64,000 nucleotides of DNA from Nitrosomonas sp. (GCA_024281995.1 JAMWZW010000001.1:186001-250000), one strand, 5' to 3'. Positions 9,098 through 18,078 are shown, numbered from the stretch's first letter. A program made the numbers and translations. The notes: generated by a model not told the origin, from the letters alone.

Positions 9098-9304
9098 ATG
9101 AATGAGATCTTATTCCTGGTCGAAGAAGCGCCGGAGGGCGGTTACACCGCTCGTGCGCTGGGAGAATCCATTTTTACCGAAGCGGATGATCTTGCCAGTT
9201 TGCATCAACAGGTGCGAGACGCCGTGCATTGTCATTTCGATGAGGGAAAAGTACCCGAAATAATTCGTTTGCACTTCGTGCGCGAGGAAGTCATCCAGGC
9301 ATGA
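9098..9304 (+). CDS. hicB: HicB-like antitoxin
   Basis: A 68-residue protein with a partial HicB (RNase H-like) fold: FLVEEAPEGGYTARALGESI, then a helix ending VRDAVHCHFDE and the basic strand IIRLHFVREE. Proteins of this small group are often mis-annotated as 2-oxoisovalerate dehydrogenase subunits. Its stop overlaps the hicA start by 4 nt (9301-9304), the standard antitoxin-first layout of this subfamily. It lacks the C-terminal DNA-binding domain found in long HicB proteins, so it may not autoregulate. Confidence 0.82.
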   Translation: MNEILFLVEEAPEGGYTARALGESIFTEADDLASLHQQVRDAVHCHFDEGKVPEIIRLHFVREEVIQA

Positions 9305-9549
9305 AATTGCCGCGAAATCTTTCAGGTGCACGGTTAATCAAGGCACTGAATCGGCTCGGGTACGGGGTCACCCGGCAGGTTGGTAGTCACGTCCGGCTGG
9401 AATGTCAACTCCCAAAACCCCATCATTTAACGGTTCCTATACATGATCCATTGCGTGTTGGAACATTGGCTTCCATTTTGAATGAAGTTGCTAAGCACCA
9501 TTCTCTGTCAAAAGAAGAAGTGATTCTTAGATTATTCGGGAACGATTGA
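9301..9549 (+). CDS. hicA: HicA (YcfA) family mRNA interferase toxin
   Basis: An 82-residue dsRBD-like HicA toxin. Visible are LSGARLIKALNRLGYGVTRQ and QVGSHVRLEC with the conserved Gly-Ser-His (catalytic His), then HHLTVPIHDPLRVGTL, the usual ending strand-helix. HicA toxins cleave mRNA when free of HicB. The stop TGA (9547-9549) overlaps the ATG of cas4 (9549-9551), so translation of cas4 is probably coupled to this toxin. The frame and active site look intact. Confidence 0.88.
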   Translation: MKLPRNLSGARLIKALNRLGYGVTRQVGSHVRLECQLPKPHHLTVPIHDPLRVGTLASILNEVAKHHSLSKEEVILRLFGND

Positions 9550-10178
9550 TGGCTATAACTGAAGTTGACGACCCCATCATGCTTTCGGCTTTACAGCACT
9601 ACAGCTATTGCCCGCGTCAGTGTGCGTTGATTCATGTGGAACAAGCATTTGATGAGAACGTCCATACCATGCGCGGAAACGCAGTGCATCAACGTGTCGA
9701 TGAACCCGGTTTTGAATCGTTTGAAGGAGCAAGCAGCGAAAAGGCTTTGCCGGTTTGGTCGGAACGGTTAGGATTAATCGGCAAATGCGATGTTGTCGAG
9801 TTCTATCCGGATGGGCGTATTTACCCAGTGGAATACAAACATGGCAAAAAACGTGCAAAAGCGCATGACGATATCCAGCTCGCTGCGCAAGCAATCTGCC
9901 TGGAAGAAATGACTGGCAAGCCGGTCACGCATGGCGCAATTTATCATCATTCATCACGCCGCCGCCGTGAAGTGGCCATCACCGATGCATTGCGCCAGCA
10001 GGTGAAGGAAACTGTCGCGGCGGTGCGCGCTTTGCTGGTCTCGGGTCAATTGCCGCCGCCAGTAAACGATGCGCGTTGCAAGGAGTGCTCGTTGAAGGAA
10101 ATTTGCCAGCCGCAAGCATTGGCGGATAAAACCCATCAGCATGAAATATTGACCGGATTGTTTAAAGTGGACGAATAG
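9549..10178 (+). CDS. cas4: Cas4 exonuclease (adaptation)
   Basis: A 209-residue RecB-family nuclease with a 4Fe-4S cluster that trims prespacers and selects the PAM side during adaptation with Cas1-Cas2. ATG at 9549 forms a TGATG overlap with the hicA stop; an in-frame TTG lies one codon earlier. The first cluster cysteine is in YSYCPRQC near residue 20, the nuclease motifs are GKCDVVEF and YPVEYKHGKK, and the last cysteines are in RCKECSLKEIC near residue 180. Its final 17 nt overlap the convergent mazF-like gene. It is separated from both cas7 and cas1 by toxin-antitoxin genes. Confidence 0.95.
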   Translation: MAITEVDDPIMLSALQHYSYCPRQCALIHVEQAFDENVHTMRGNAVHQRVDEPGFESFEGASSEKALPVWSERLGLIGKCDVVEFYPDGRIYPVEYKHGKKRAKAHDDIQLAAQAICLEEMTGKPVTHGAIYHHSSRRRREVAITDALRQQVKETVAAVRALLVSGQLPPPVNDARCKECSLKEICQPQALADKTHQHEILTGLFKVDE

Positions 10179-10536
10179 CGTAATGAAGCATGCCACAAAT
10201 ACTAAGAAATGTGCGTTCTACAGCCGCCATTTCCGCTTCGCTGAGCGTGGCCAGCGGTCCGTCACCGAAACGGGAACGATCCAGAGTTCGCGGTTGATCC
10301 ACAATGACCTGACAGTCTCTCAGCAGACGGTGACGCGCTGTAACGGTTATCCGCCATTGCTTGAATTCCGGATAAACTTGCGTAGTCAGCGGCAGGATAA
10401 TGATCATGGGTGTTCCGATGGCGGTAAGCGCATTGTCCTGAAAAACCAAAACTGGACGGATCTTGCCGATTTCCTGTCCGCGCGGCGGATTCAGATTCGC
10501 AACCCAGATTTCGCCGCGGCGGATTACTTCCACCAT
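10162..10536 (-). CDS. mazF: MazF/PemK-family endoribonuclease toxin
   Basis: A 124-residue toxin of the PemK/MazF fold. Signature strands are RRGEIWVANLNPPRGQEIG, KIRPVLVFQDN and MIIILPLTT, followed by CQVIVDQPRTLDRSRF and the C-terminal helix. MazF toxins cut mRNA at short sequences. The catalytic Arg in KIRPVLV and the Thr in LPLTT are present. The start overlaps the antitoxin stop by 13 nt. It is transcribed against the cas operon, and its 3' end overlaps cas4 by 17 nt, so full-length transcripts of the two would be complementary. Confidence 0.92.
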   Translation of the reverse strand: MVEVIRRGEIWVANLNPPRGQEIGKIRPVLVFQDNALTAIGTPMIIILPLTTQVYPEFKQWRITVTARHRLLRDCQVIVDQPRTLDRSRFGDGPLATLSEAEMAAVERTFLSICGMLHYAIRPL

Positions 10537-10841
10537 TTCTCGGATGATTCGGCTGGTGGTAAGTCGCCGGATATGCGGCCTTCAACATTTTCCAACATTT
10601 CATTTTCGATAGGCAAAAATTCTTCGGCGATGGTTTGCGCTTCTTGCCGGATACTTTCGTTGGCGTATGCTGACCGGGCTTTTTCCAGGAGTTGATCCAT
10701 GAAACGTTTTTTCTCGATTTCCGTGAGGTACCAAGTCAATGCATCGCGTGCGATTTCTGAGCGGGTTTTATTTTCACGCTGCGCTTCTTCAGTGAGTCGC
10801 CGTTCTATCTGGTCAGTCAATCGAATATTGAGTATGGTCAC
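10524..10841 (-). CDS. mazE: ribbon-helix-helix antitoxin of the MazF-like toxin
   Basis: A 105-residue CopG/MetJ-type RHH antitoxin. It starts at GTG (10841). The RHH segment is ILNIRLTDQIERRLTEEAQR, NKTRSEIARDALTWYL, residues 3 to 45; the acidic C-terminal half would neutralise the toxin. The partner mazF overlaps its end by 13 nt. RHH antitoxins normally repress their own promoter, which here lies in the 49 bp shared with the start of cas1. It may therefore influence cas1-cas2 transcription; that is inference. Confidence 0.88.
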   Translation of the reverse strand: MTILNIRLTDQIERRLTEEAQRENKTRSEIARDALTWYLTEIEKKRFMDQLLEKARSAYANESIRQEAQTIAEEFLPIENEMLENVEGRISGDLPPAESSEKWWK

Positions 10842-10890
10842 GTTGTAATCTTCTATAACTTACAATAAATTACACAAATTCTAATACATA
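10842..10890. promoter_or_regulatory. divergent mazE / cas1 promoter region
   Basis: Only 49 bp separate the mazE GTG from the cas1 ATG. It is AT-rich and holds an inverted repeat TTGTAA (10843-10848) / TTACAA (10860-10865) with an 11-base gap. A second palindrome, ATACAT-A-ATGTAT (10884-10896), overlaps the cas1 start codon. No Shine-Dalgarno sequence is visible before cas1. The inverted repeats are candidate RHH operators; no promoter boxes could be assigned with confidence. Confidence 0.45.
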
Positions 10891-11925
10891 ATGTATCAGA
10901 TTCTCAACACGCTTTACATCATGACACCGAATGCCTATGTGCATTTGGAAAATGATACCGTACGCATCGACGTGGAGCGGCAGAAAAAGCTCCAGGTACC
11001 GCTGCATCACTTGGGTACGCTCGTTTGTTTCGGCAATATCATGATTTCCCCTGCGTTAATGCATCGCTGTGCTGATGACGGCATCGGCTTAGTGCTGCTC
11101 GATGGCAATGGGCGGTTCAAAGCCAGATTGGAAGGCGCTGTTAGCGGTAATATTTTGTTGCGGCAAGCGCAGCATCGCAAAGCGGCGGAACAACCGTTTG
11201 CATTAACCCTGGCCAAAGCGGTGATCGCCGGAAAATTGCGCAACTCCCGCCAAGTTTTGTTACGCGGCGCACGCGAAACGACTGATGAGCAGGATCAGAA
11301 AACACTCAGTGAAGCTGCCGATGCTTTGGCCAATTCCATACGCAATCTGGCTGTGGCTGGAGATTTAGACATAGTGCGCGGCATCGAAGGTGATGCCGCC
11401 AAAGTGTATTTCTCAGCGCTGCCAAGCCTGGTGCGGCGCAATATTCGTGAACATTTCACTATGGATGGACGCACGCGCAGGCCGCCGCGTGATCGCTTTA
11501 ATGCGCTACTATCTTTCCTTTATTCCATGGTTATGAACGACTGCCGCTCGGCCATCGAGAGCGTCGGGCTTGATCCGCAATTGGGTTATCTGCACGCAGT
11601 GCGGCCTGGCCGGGCTGCTTTGGCGCTCGATCTGATGGAAGAATTTCGCGCCATTTTGGCGGATCGGCTAGCGCTGACATTGATTAATCGCGGCCAGATA
11701 ACAGAGCGCAATTTACAAATACGCGAGGGTGGCGCGGTGTATCTGGAAAATGATGCGCGGAAAATTGTTGTCGCAGCCTATCAAGAGCGTAAGCAGGAGC
11801 AAATCACCCATCCATTGCTGGACGCCAAAGTGCCGTTCGGCTTATTGCCGCAACTGCAAGCACGCTTCATCGCACGTACGATTCGTGGCGACATGGATTC
11901 CTATGTTCCATTCCTGGTGAAATAA
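10891..11925 (+). CDS. cas1: Cas1 integrase (type I-C)
   Basis: A 344-residue Cas1, the metal-dependent integrase that inserts spacers with Cas2. The start [20 protein letters not shown] is typical of I-C Cas1. Metal-ligand regions are visible: [15 protein letters not shown] (Glu, near residue 165), [11 protein letters not shown] (His) and [14 protein letters not shown] (acidic). It is followed two bases later by cas2. The start codon lies in a small palindrome and has no clear ribosome binding site, unlike its operon neighbours. It is cut off from cas4 by the opposite-strand MazEF pair, so it needs its own promoter. Confidence 0.96.
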   Translation: MYQILNTLYIMTPNAYVHLENDTVRIDVERQKKLQVPLHHLGTLVCFGNIMISPALMHRCADDGIGLVLLDGNGRFKARLEGAVSGNILLRQAQHRKAAEQPFALTLAKAVIAGKLRNSRQVLLRGARETTDEQDQKTLSEAADALANSIRNLAVAGDLDIVRGIEGDAAKVYFSALPSLVRRNIREHFTMDGRTRRPPRDRFNALLSFLYSMVMNDCRSAIESVGLDPQLGYLHAVRPGRAALALDLMEEFRAILADRLALTLINRGQITERNLQIREGGAVYLENDARKIVVAAYQERKQEQITHPLLDAKVPFGLLPQLQARFIARTIRGDMDSYVPFLVK

Positions 11926-11927
11926 CG

Positions 11928-12218
11928 ATGCTGATTATCGTAACCTACGATGTTTCAACGGAAACCAAGGAAGGCCGAAAAAGATTGCGGCGCGTAGCCA
12001 AAATTTGCGAGTCAACCGGGCAAAGGGTGCAAAAGTCGGTATTTGAATGCAAAGTGAATCTGATGCAGTATGAAGAACTTGAACGTAGATTGTTGGCGGA
12101 AATTGACGAGAAAGAAGATAATCTGCGGTTGTATCGCTTGACAGAACCGGTTGATTTGCACGTCAAAGAATACGGCAAATTCAAGGCAGTAGACTTTGAT
12201 GGATCGTTAATCGTCTAA
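11928..12218 (+). CDS. cas2: Cas2, structural partner of Cas1
   Basis: A 96-residue ferredoxin-fold protein that dimerises between two Cas1 dimers in the adaptation complex. [19 protein letters not shown] carries the conserved Asp at strand 1; [20 protein letters not shown] and [13 protein letters not shown] are family-typical. It begins two bases after the cas1 stop and ends 181 bp before the first CRISPR repeat, the standard I-C arrangement. Confidence 0.96.
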   Translation: MLIIVTYDVSTETKEGRKRLRRVAKICESTGQRVQKSVFECKVNLMQYEELERRLLAEIDEKEDNLRLYRLTEPVDLHVKEYGKFKAVDFDGSLIV

Positions 12219-12399
12219 CTCTGCGCGGATCACAAGCAACTGCAAAATCCCTGTCAGTTCGCGGAACACATAATTTCATGAATATTATATTATTTTTCTT
12301 ATCTGTATTGATTTCCACGCCTGTAAATTACCTTTATATTAATCTGTTCGCGCATTTACAAAAAATTTCTTTGTTGTATGATCGAGTTGCAGTTGTACT
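12219..12399 (+). promoter_or_regulatory. CRISPR leader
   Basis: A 181-bp AT-rich stretch lies between cas2 and the first repeat, with runs such as ATTATATTATTTTTCTTA near 12283-12300. Its position and base composition fit a leader that carries the array promoter and guides spacer integration. New spacers should enter at its right edge (12400). I could not assign promoter boxes or an IHF site with confidence. Confidence 0.7.
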
Positions 12400-14664
12400 G
12401 TAGCGCCCGGCCCCAAAGCCGGGCGAGGATTGAAACACCGAGGCGTCCGCGCCTGAAGGCCGCACTACCCGAGTAGCGCCCGGCCCCAAAGCCGGGCGAG
12501 GATTGAAACTTTCAAGATTCGCTACTGGCGCTTATCTGGTTGTATGTAGCGCCCGGCCCCAAAGCCGGGCGAGGATTGAAACATTAATATGTGAATTGAC
12601 AACAATCTGTAACCAAGGTAGCGCCCGGCCCCAAAGCCGGGCGAGGATTGAAACTTGATTTAATACCTGTAAAGAGCCGTGTACATGCAGGTAGCGCCCG
12701 GCCCCAAAGCCGGGCGAGGATTGAAACAATCAAATAGTCTCGTTTACTCAATCGCATTACAGTAGCGCCCGGCCCCAAAGCCGGGCGAGGATTGAAACAT
12801 TTGAAAATGCATAATGCATATCAAATTTTGTGTCGTAGCGCCCGGCCCCAAAGCCGGGCGAGGATTGAAACTCAAGTGCTTCAGTATCGAGAACCATCTC
12901 GGCGGGTAGCGCCCGGCCCCAAAGCCGGGCGAGGATTGAAACTACAGTAAGCAGATACAATGCACCAGATGCATTAAGTAGCGCCCGGCCCCAAAGCCGG
13001 GCGAGGATTGAAACCATCAAACTCATTAACATTTTGAAGATATTGCAAAGTAGCGCCCGGCCCCAAAGCCGGGCGAGGATTGAAACATCCAAAAATTCGG
13101 CATTTAATAAATCTAACATTGTAGCGCCCGGCCCCAAAGCCGGGCGAGGATTGAAACTTATCGGGACGGGAGCAAGTGGGTTAGTTACTCACGGTAGCGC
13201 CCGGCCCCAAAGCCGGGCGAGGATTGAAACTCCAACGTGCGTTCCTGCAAGACGTTGTTGCCATGTAGCGCCCGGCCCCAAAGCCGGGCGAGGATTGAAA
13301 CCAACGCGCAATAAAATCCTGCGCGGAATCTATAAAGTAGCGCCCGGCCCCAAAGCCGGGCGAGGATTGAAACCCTCCATATCTCCACCCCTATCAATTG
13401 TGTTTGTAGTAGCGCCCGGCCCCAAAGCCGGGCGAGGATTGAAACATGATTAAGCAGGGATTACTTTACTAATCAGGGGCGTAGCGCCCGGCCCCAAAGC
13501 CGGGCGAGGATTGAAACGTGTGATGTTAATGACATTGATGAAAAGCGGGAAGGTAGCGCCCGGCCCCAAAGCCGGGCGAGGATTGAAACTTCGATCACAC
13601 AGAATTTAAATGATTATTTATGGGTAGCGCCCGGCCCCAAAGCCGGGCGAGGATTGAAACCGCAGACGGCGGCATCCATAGCGGAGGGTTGCGCGTAGCG
13701 CCCGGCCCCAAAGCCGGGCGAGGATTGAAACCTTCCTCACTAAGCCAACCCATATCGTATAATAGGGTAGCGCCCGGCCCCAAAGCCGGGCGAGGATTGA
13801 AACAGCTACTGCGTCTACGAATATCGTATATAGCTGATCGTAGCGCCCGGCCCCAAAGCCGGGCGAGGATTGAAACGGTAAACTTAACGATTATATCAAC
13901 AGTCTTGATGTAGCGCCCGGCCCCAAAGCCGGGCGAGGATTGAAACTTCCAGCCTGATTCCATAAATTGCCATTCGCCGTTGTAGCGCCCGGCCCCAAAG
14001 CCGGGCGAGGATTGAAACGTATCTGCAATGCATTCATCCCAAGGTTTTGCATTGTAGCGCCCGGCCCCAAAGCCGGGCGAGGATTGAAACGAAGTTATTT
14101 TGGTACCAATCCTACGTTTAACAGGTAGCGCCCGGCCCCAAAGCCGGGCGAGGATTGAAACATGTGTCATCATCCACCTCTCTTTTTTAACATTTGTAGC
14201 GCCCGGCCCCAAAGCCGGGCGAGGATTGAAACAGCCAATATGCTTCGGCTAACGACTGGTAACGGGCAGTAGCGCCCGGCCCCAAAGCCGGGCGAGGATT
14301 GAAACAAACTTGATCCGCGAAAAATGAGTATCTCAAACGTGTAGCGCCCGGCCCCAAAGCCGGGCGAGGATTGAAACAACCAACAGCACCGGCATATTGG
14401 GATAATCAGCAAGTAGCGCCCGGCCCCAAAGCCGGGCGAGGATTGAAACTGTCCCATCTGCCCCCCGCCTTTTTTTAATCGTTAGTAGCGCCCGGCCCCA
14501 AAGCCGGGCGAGGATTGAAACTACCCGCGTGGTAGACTCGTTAGTATCCATCTATGTAGCGCCCGGCCCCAAAGCCGGGCGAGGATTGAAACTCAATCAC
14601 AAATTCCACCTGCTAACGGACCAGTTTGTAGCGCCCGGCCCCAAAGCCGGGCGAGGATTGAAAT
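12400..14664 (+). CRISPR. type I-C CRISPR array, 32 repeats, 31 spacers
   Basis: By direct reading there are 32 copies of a 37-bp repeat starting GTAGCGCC and ending GGATTGAAAC, at intervals of 70-73 bp, with spacers of 33-36 bp. The ATTGAAAC end on the plus strand gives the same direction of transcription as the cas genes. Each repeat contains a perfect 8-bp stem, CGCCCGGC/GCCGGGCG, around the loop CCCAAA. The first 31 repeats appear identical; the last (14628-14664) ends in T instead of C, marking the old end. Spacers are all different and mostly AT-rich; spacers 1 and 18 are clearly GC-rich. Confidence 0.99.
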
Positions 14665-14677
14665 CACCTAAGGGTAT

Positions 14678-15780
14678 TTAGTCGTCCCTGCAAAACGCTG
14701 GGGAACCCTATAAATGTTGGAATTCATGCGAATTAGCAAACGCTGAAATCCCTGGGAAATTATAATATAGGCATCAAAACCTAAGGGAATGAGGGGAAAT
14801 TTAAATGCCGACTGATGATTTTTTTCATGGTCGTCTCGACCCGATGATTGATCTGCGCCACCCCTTGGCGGTGTTGGCAAATCGCCTGCCGTGGCCCCAG
14901 ATCGAAGCAGCGCTTGCACCAGCTTTTGCGCGCAAGAACCCGTTAAGGCGAAGTGGTGGAGATCGATGATTTGTTCGACACAACGTTGGTGATTGCTGGT
15001 GGGGGCGTGAGTGCTGCAGGGCGGCCGCGTTTGCCGATTCGATTGATGGTTTCGCTGCTGTATCTGAAACACGCATTCAATCTGAGTGATGAAGAACTGG
15101 TGAACCGCTGGTCCGAGAATGTGGTCTGGCAGTATTTCAGCGGACAGGTGTACTACACACCGAAGTTACCTTGTGGCGCTACTCAGATAGGTCGCTTTCG
15201 CACTGCTATTGATAAATCCGGTGTTTAAAAGCTGCTGAAGACAACAATTGACGCTGCCGTGCAGGCGAAGGCGGTCAAACCGGCTGAATTCGGTGTCAAG
15301 ACCAGCATCGCGATCACGCACAAGAACGGCCTGATGGTCGGTGCAAAAACCTTCCCAGGCAATCCCTATGATGGTCATATCCTTCATAAGCAACTCACAC
15401 AGACACAGATTTTACTCGAAAATGCGGGATCAACGCCGAAGCAGGTCATTGTCGATCTCGGGTTTAGAGGTGTGGATGCCGACAACCCGGACGTGAACAT
15501 CATCCATCGCGGCAAGTACAAGTAACTGACAAAGCCGCAGCGACGCTGGCTCAAACGTCGACAGGCCGTGGAGCCTACGATTGGGCACCTGAAGTCGGAT
15601 CATCGAATGGACCGCTGCTGGTTGCAGGGCAAATTGGGAGATGCGCTGCACGCTGTGCTGTGTGCAGCGGGATACAACCTACGCTGGCTGATGAGAGCAG
15701 TTCTCCATTTGAGGCTAAAGGGTGTTTTATTGCGTTTTGTTATGCTTCGATTGGCTAACTTTTTTCAGGGAAAACGACCA
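14678..15780 (+). mobile_element. decayed IS5-family element beside the CRISPR array
   Basis: The element encloses a broken IS5-type transposase. The left end near 14678 reads TTAGTCGTCCCTGCAAAA; the right end near 15761-15780 reads TTTTTCAGGGAAAACGAC, roughly its inverted complement with a few inserted bases. The ends are approximate. It begins about 14 bp after the last CRISPR repeat. Beyond the right end the sequence changes to an IS3-like orfB tail. The element cannot move by itself in this state. Confidence 0.6.
14805..15750 (+). pseudogene. broken IS5-family transposase
   Basis: Translation begins at ATG 14805 with FFHGRLDPMIDLRHPLAVLA. It shifts frame near 14945, where VEIDDLFDTTLVIAGGG continues, and meets an in-frame TAA at 15226. 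A large internal piece is then missing: PAEF (near 15290) joins directly to KTSIAITHKNGLMVGAKTF. A second in-frame TAA lies at 15523. The C-terminal DDE part (VEPTIGHLKSDHRMDRCWL) is still readable. The catalytic core cannot be made whole. Confidence 0.85.
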
Positions 15781-15903
15781 TATATTCGCAAAGCTTCCTT
15801 GTATACAAAGACACCGCCGCGGTTAAGTGAATTTTGCAGGATCGACTATTTATCGCCAGCACAATTTTCGCAGCAATACTATGCAAATCTACTAGCTGCT
15901 TAA
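15781..15903 (+). pseudogene. C-terminal scrap of an IS3-family transposase (OrfB)
   Basis: This frame ends IDYLSPAQFSQQYYANLLAA followed by TAA. YLSPAQF and QQYYAN resemble the usual C-terminus of IS3-family OrfB proteins. The catalytic integrase core is absent; the preceding sequence belongs to the IS5-like element. A plausible reading is that the IS5-like element inserted into an older IS3 element. Confidence 0.45.
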
Positions 15904-16251
15904 ACCTATGGACTCCATATTTGACAACACACCTCAGTTAAGATTTGTACTTTTCCAAGAGAGTTTTTGCGAGCTTTCAAAGATGTTAATAATGAATTAT
16001 TAATAGAAATTGCTCAGAAATAGATCTTCTCTGGCAAGAAAGTTATTGAGGGTCATCAAGAAATTTTCAGTAAAGCAAAAAAATGGTCCAAAATTCCTGA
16101 TGAAGATCATCAGGAATTAACATAAGTTCATTTTCTAAAAGAATTAAGCTTTTTCTTTTTACTAATTGTCCTGTGATCAGCTATCTGTGATTTAATAAGC
16201 GATGGTAATATACGTATTTGTTTCCAAAAATTTCAAAGGAATAGTATCACC
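15904..16251. other. gene-free stretch upstream of glyA
   Basis: It begins with what may be the end of the IS3 remnant. A broken frame follows from about 15966: FLRAFKDVNNELLIEIAQK, a TAG stop near 16021, then GKKVIEGHQEIFSKAKK to TAA near 16123. It may be a decayed gene that I do not recognise. The last 110 bases should hold the glyA promoter; AAAGGAAT lies 12 bases before the glyA start. Confidence 0.35.
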
Positions 16252-17499
16252 ATGTTTTCGCAGAAACACACAATAGAAAAAATTGATCCAGAATTATGGC
16301 AAGCGATCAAAGGCGAAGAGCAGCGCCAGGAAGAGTACATCGAGCTAATCGCATCGGAAAATTACGCGAGCCCCGCTGTGATGCAGGCGCAGGGTTGTGT
16401 TTTAACAAATAAATATGCCGAAGGCTATCCAACTAAGCGCTATTATGGCGGTTGTATGTACGCTGATCAAGTGGAACAACTAGCAATTAACCGGTTAAAA
16501 GTCCTGTTTGGTGCTGAATACGTCAATGTGCAGCCGCATTCTGGTTCCCAAGCCAATGCGGCAGTTTATCTGTCCGCATTGAAACCGGGCGATACTTTAT
16601 TAGGGATGTCTTTGGCACATGGAGGACATTTGACGCATGGTTCAAGTGTAAATATGAGCGGTAAGATTTTTAATTCAATTTCGTATGGTTTGCATCCGGA
16701 AACTGAGGTACTGGATTACGATGAAGTCGAGCGATTAGCACATGCGCACAAGCCAAAAATGATCGTTGCGGGAGCCTCATCTTACGCAAGAATCATTGAT
16801 TGGAAGCGCTTTCGTAAGATTGCTGATGCGGTTGGTGCATATTTATTTGTCGACATGGCACACTATGCTGGTCTAGTAGCTGCTGGTTTTTATCCTAATC
16901 CCGTTGGAATTGCAGATTTTGTCACGAGCACAACCCACAAAACGCTACGTGGCCCGCGAGGAGGCATCATCATGGCCAAACCTGAACACGAAAAGGCATT
17001 AAATTCTGCTATTTTTCCGCAAACCCAAGGTGGACCATTGATGCATGTGATTGCAGCGAAGGCTGTTGCATTTAAAGAAGCTGCGAGTAAAGAATTCAAA
17101 GATTATCAAGAACAAGTCATTGAGAATGCACGTGTTATGGCGAAAGTTCTCACCAATCGTGGCTTGCGTATTGTGTCAGGCCAGACAGATTGTCACATGT
17201 TTTTGGTGGATTTGCGTGCAATGAATCTGACTGGTAAGCAAGCAGAGGAATCGCTCGAGCATGCGCACATTACAGTCAATAAAAATGCAATTCCTAATGA
17301 TCCGCAAAAGCCATTTGTAACCAGTGGCATCCGGGTGGGTTCACCAGCCATAACTACAAGAGGCTTCAAAGAATTGGAAGCAGAACAATTGGCCAATTTA
17401 ATTGCCGATGTACTGGCTGCACCTGAAGATTTAACAGTTTTGTCACAGGTAGCGACTGAAGCGAAGCGATTGTGTGCGAAATTTCCAGTTTATGGATGA
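16252..17499 (+). CDS. glyA: serine hydroxymethyltransferase
   Basis: A 415-residue PLP enzyme that interconverts serine and glycine and charges tetrahydrofolate with a one-carbon unit in the cytosol. Family landmarks are [15 protein letters not shown] and [29 protein letters not shown], the strand [13 protein letters not shown], and the PLP lysine in [14 protein letters not shown]. The length is usual. It precedes nrdR and ribD, a common betaproteobacterial order, but a hairpin with a T-run after its stop suggests a separate transcript. Confidence 0.98.
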   Translation: MFSQKHTIEKIDPELWQAIKGEEQRQEEYIELIASENYASPAVMQAQGCVLTNKYAEGYPTKRYYGGCMYADQVEQLAINRLKVLFGAEYVNVQPHSGSQANAAVYLSALKPGDTLLGMSLAHGGHLTHGSSVNMSGKIFNSISYGLHPETEVLDYDEVERLAHAHKPKMIVAGASSYARIIDWKRFRKIADAVGAYLFVDMAHYAGLVAAGFYPNPVGIADFVTSTTHKTLRGPRGGIIMAKPEHEKALNSAIFPQTQGGPLMHVIAAKAVAFKEAASKEFKDYQEQVIENARVMAKVLTNRGLRIVSGQTDCHMFLVDLRAMNLTGKQAEESLEHAHITVNKNAIPNDPQKPFVTSGIRVGSPAITTRGFKELEAEQLANLIADVLAAPEDLTVLSQVATEAKRLCAKFPVYG

Positions 17500-17507
17500 C
17501 CTTCATT

Positions 17508-17546
17508 AAACTGAATAGATGTTAATAAGCATCCGTTCAGTTTTTT
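17508..17546 (+). terminator. rho-independent terminator after glyA
   Basis: AAACTGAA and TTCAGTTT form an outer stem, GATG/CATC an inner stem, with loop TTAATAAG and a T6 tract at 17541-17546. It begins 8 bp after the glyA stop and ends 18 bp before nrdR. Confidence 0.75.
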
Positions 17547-17564
17547 AATATTAGGGAGCAGTGT

Positions 17565-18023
17565 ATGAAATGTCCCTTTTGTAATGCCGATGATACCAAT
17601 GTCATAGATTCTCGTGTTAGTGAAGATGGGCATAAGATTCGCCGCCGTCGCCGATGCCCAAGTTGCGATAAGCGCTTCACGACATATGAGACAGTTGAGC
17701 TACGCTTGCCCCAAGTAGTGAAACATGATGGTAGCCGAACTGAGTTTGATCGCAATAAGCTATTAACAGGATTCAAACGAGCGCTCCATAAACGCCCCGT
17801 TCCCACAAGTTATGTCGACGCAGCAATTGATCGCATAGTGCAAAAGCTTTTAGGTATGGGGGAGCGGGAAGTTTCATCGCGAAGCATTGGCGAAAGTGTC
17901 ATGCAAGAATTGTATAAGCTTGATCAAGTTGCTTATATCCGATTTGCATCTGTTTATAAAAGCTTCCAAGATGTTGATGATTTTAGGAATGCAATTAAGG
18001 AAGTGCAAAAACCACCGCAGTGA
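17565..18023 (+). CDS. nrdR: transcriptional repressor NrdR
   Basis: A 152-residue regulator of ribonucleotide reductase genes. The N-terminal zinc ribbon has MKCPFC and RRCPSC around RRRRR, and the ATP-cone domain follows ([20 protein letters not shown]). It senses dATP/ATP and binds NrdR boxes upstream of nrd operons. AGGGAG lies about 8 bases before the ATG. The length matches the family. It precedes ribD by 55 bp. Confidence 0.97.
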   Translation: MKCPFCNADDTNVIDSRVSEDGHKIRRRRRCPSCDKRFTTYETVELRLPQVVKHDGSRTEFDRNKLLTGFKRALHKRPVPTSYVDAAIDRIVQKLLGMGEREVSSRSIGESVMQELYKLDQVAYIRFASVYKSFQDVDDFRNAIKEVQKPPQ

Positions 18024-18078
18024 TTGGATCCAATTACCTACTCATACTGCCAGATTAGCAATCAAAATAATTGCCTAA

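Noticed and set aside
12532..14551. Several long open frames through the CRISPR array on both strands
   Set aside because: They are translations of the repeat unit (recurring VSILARLWGRAL or VAPGPKAGRGLK) interrupted by spacers, not genes.
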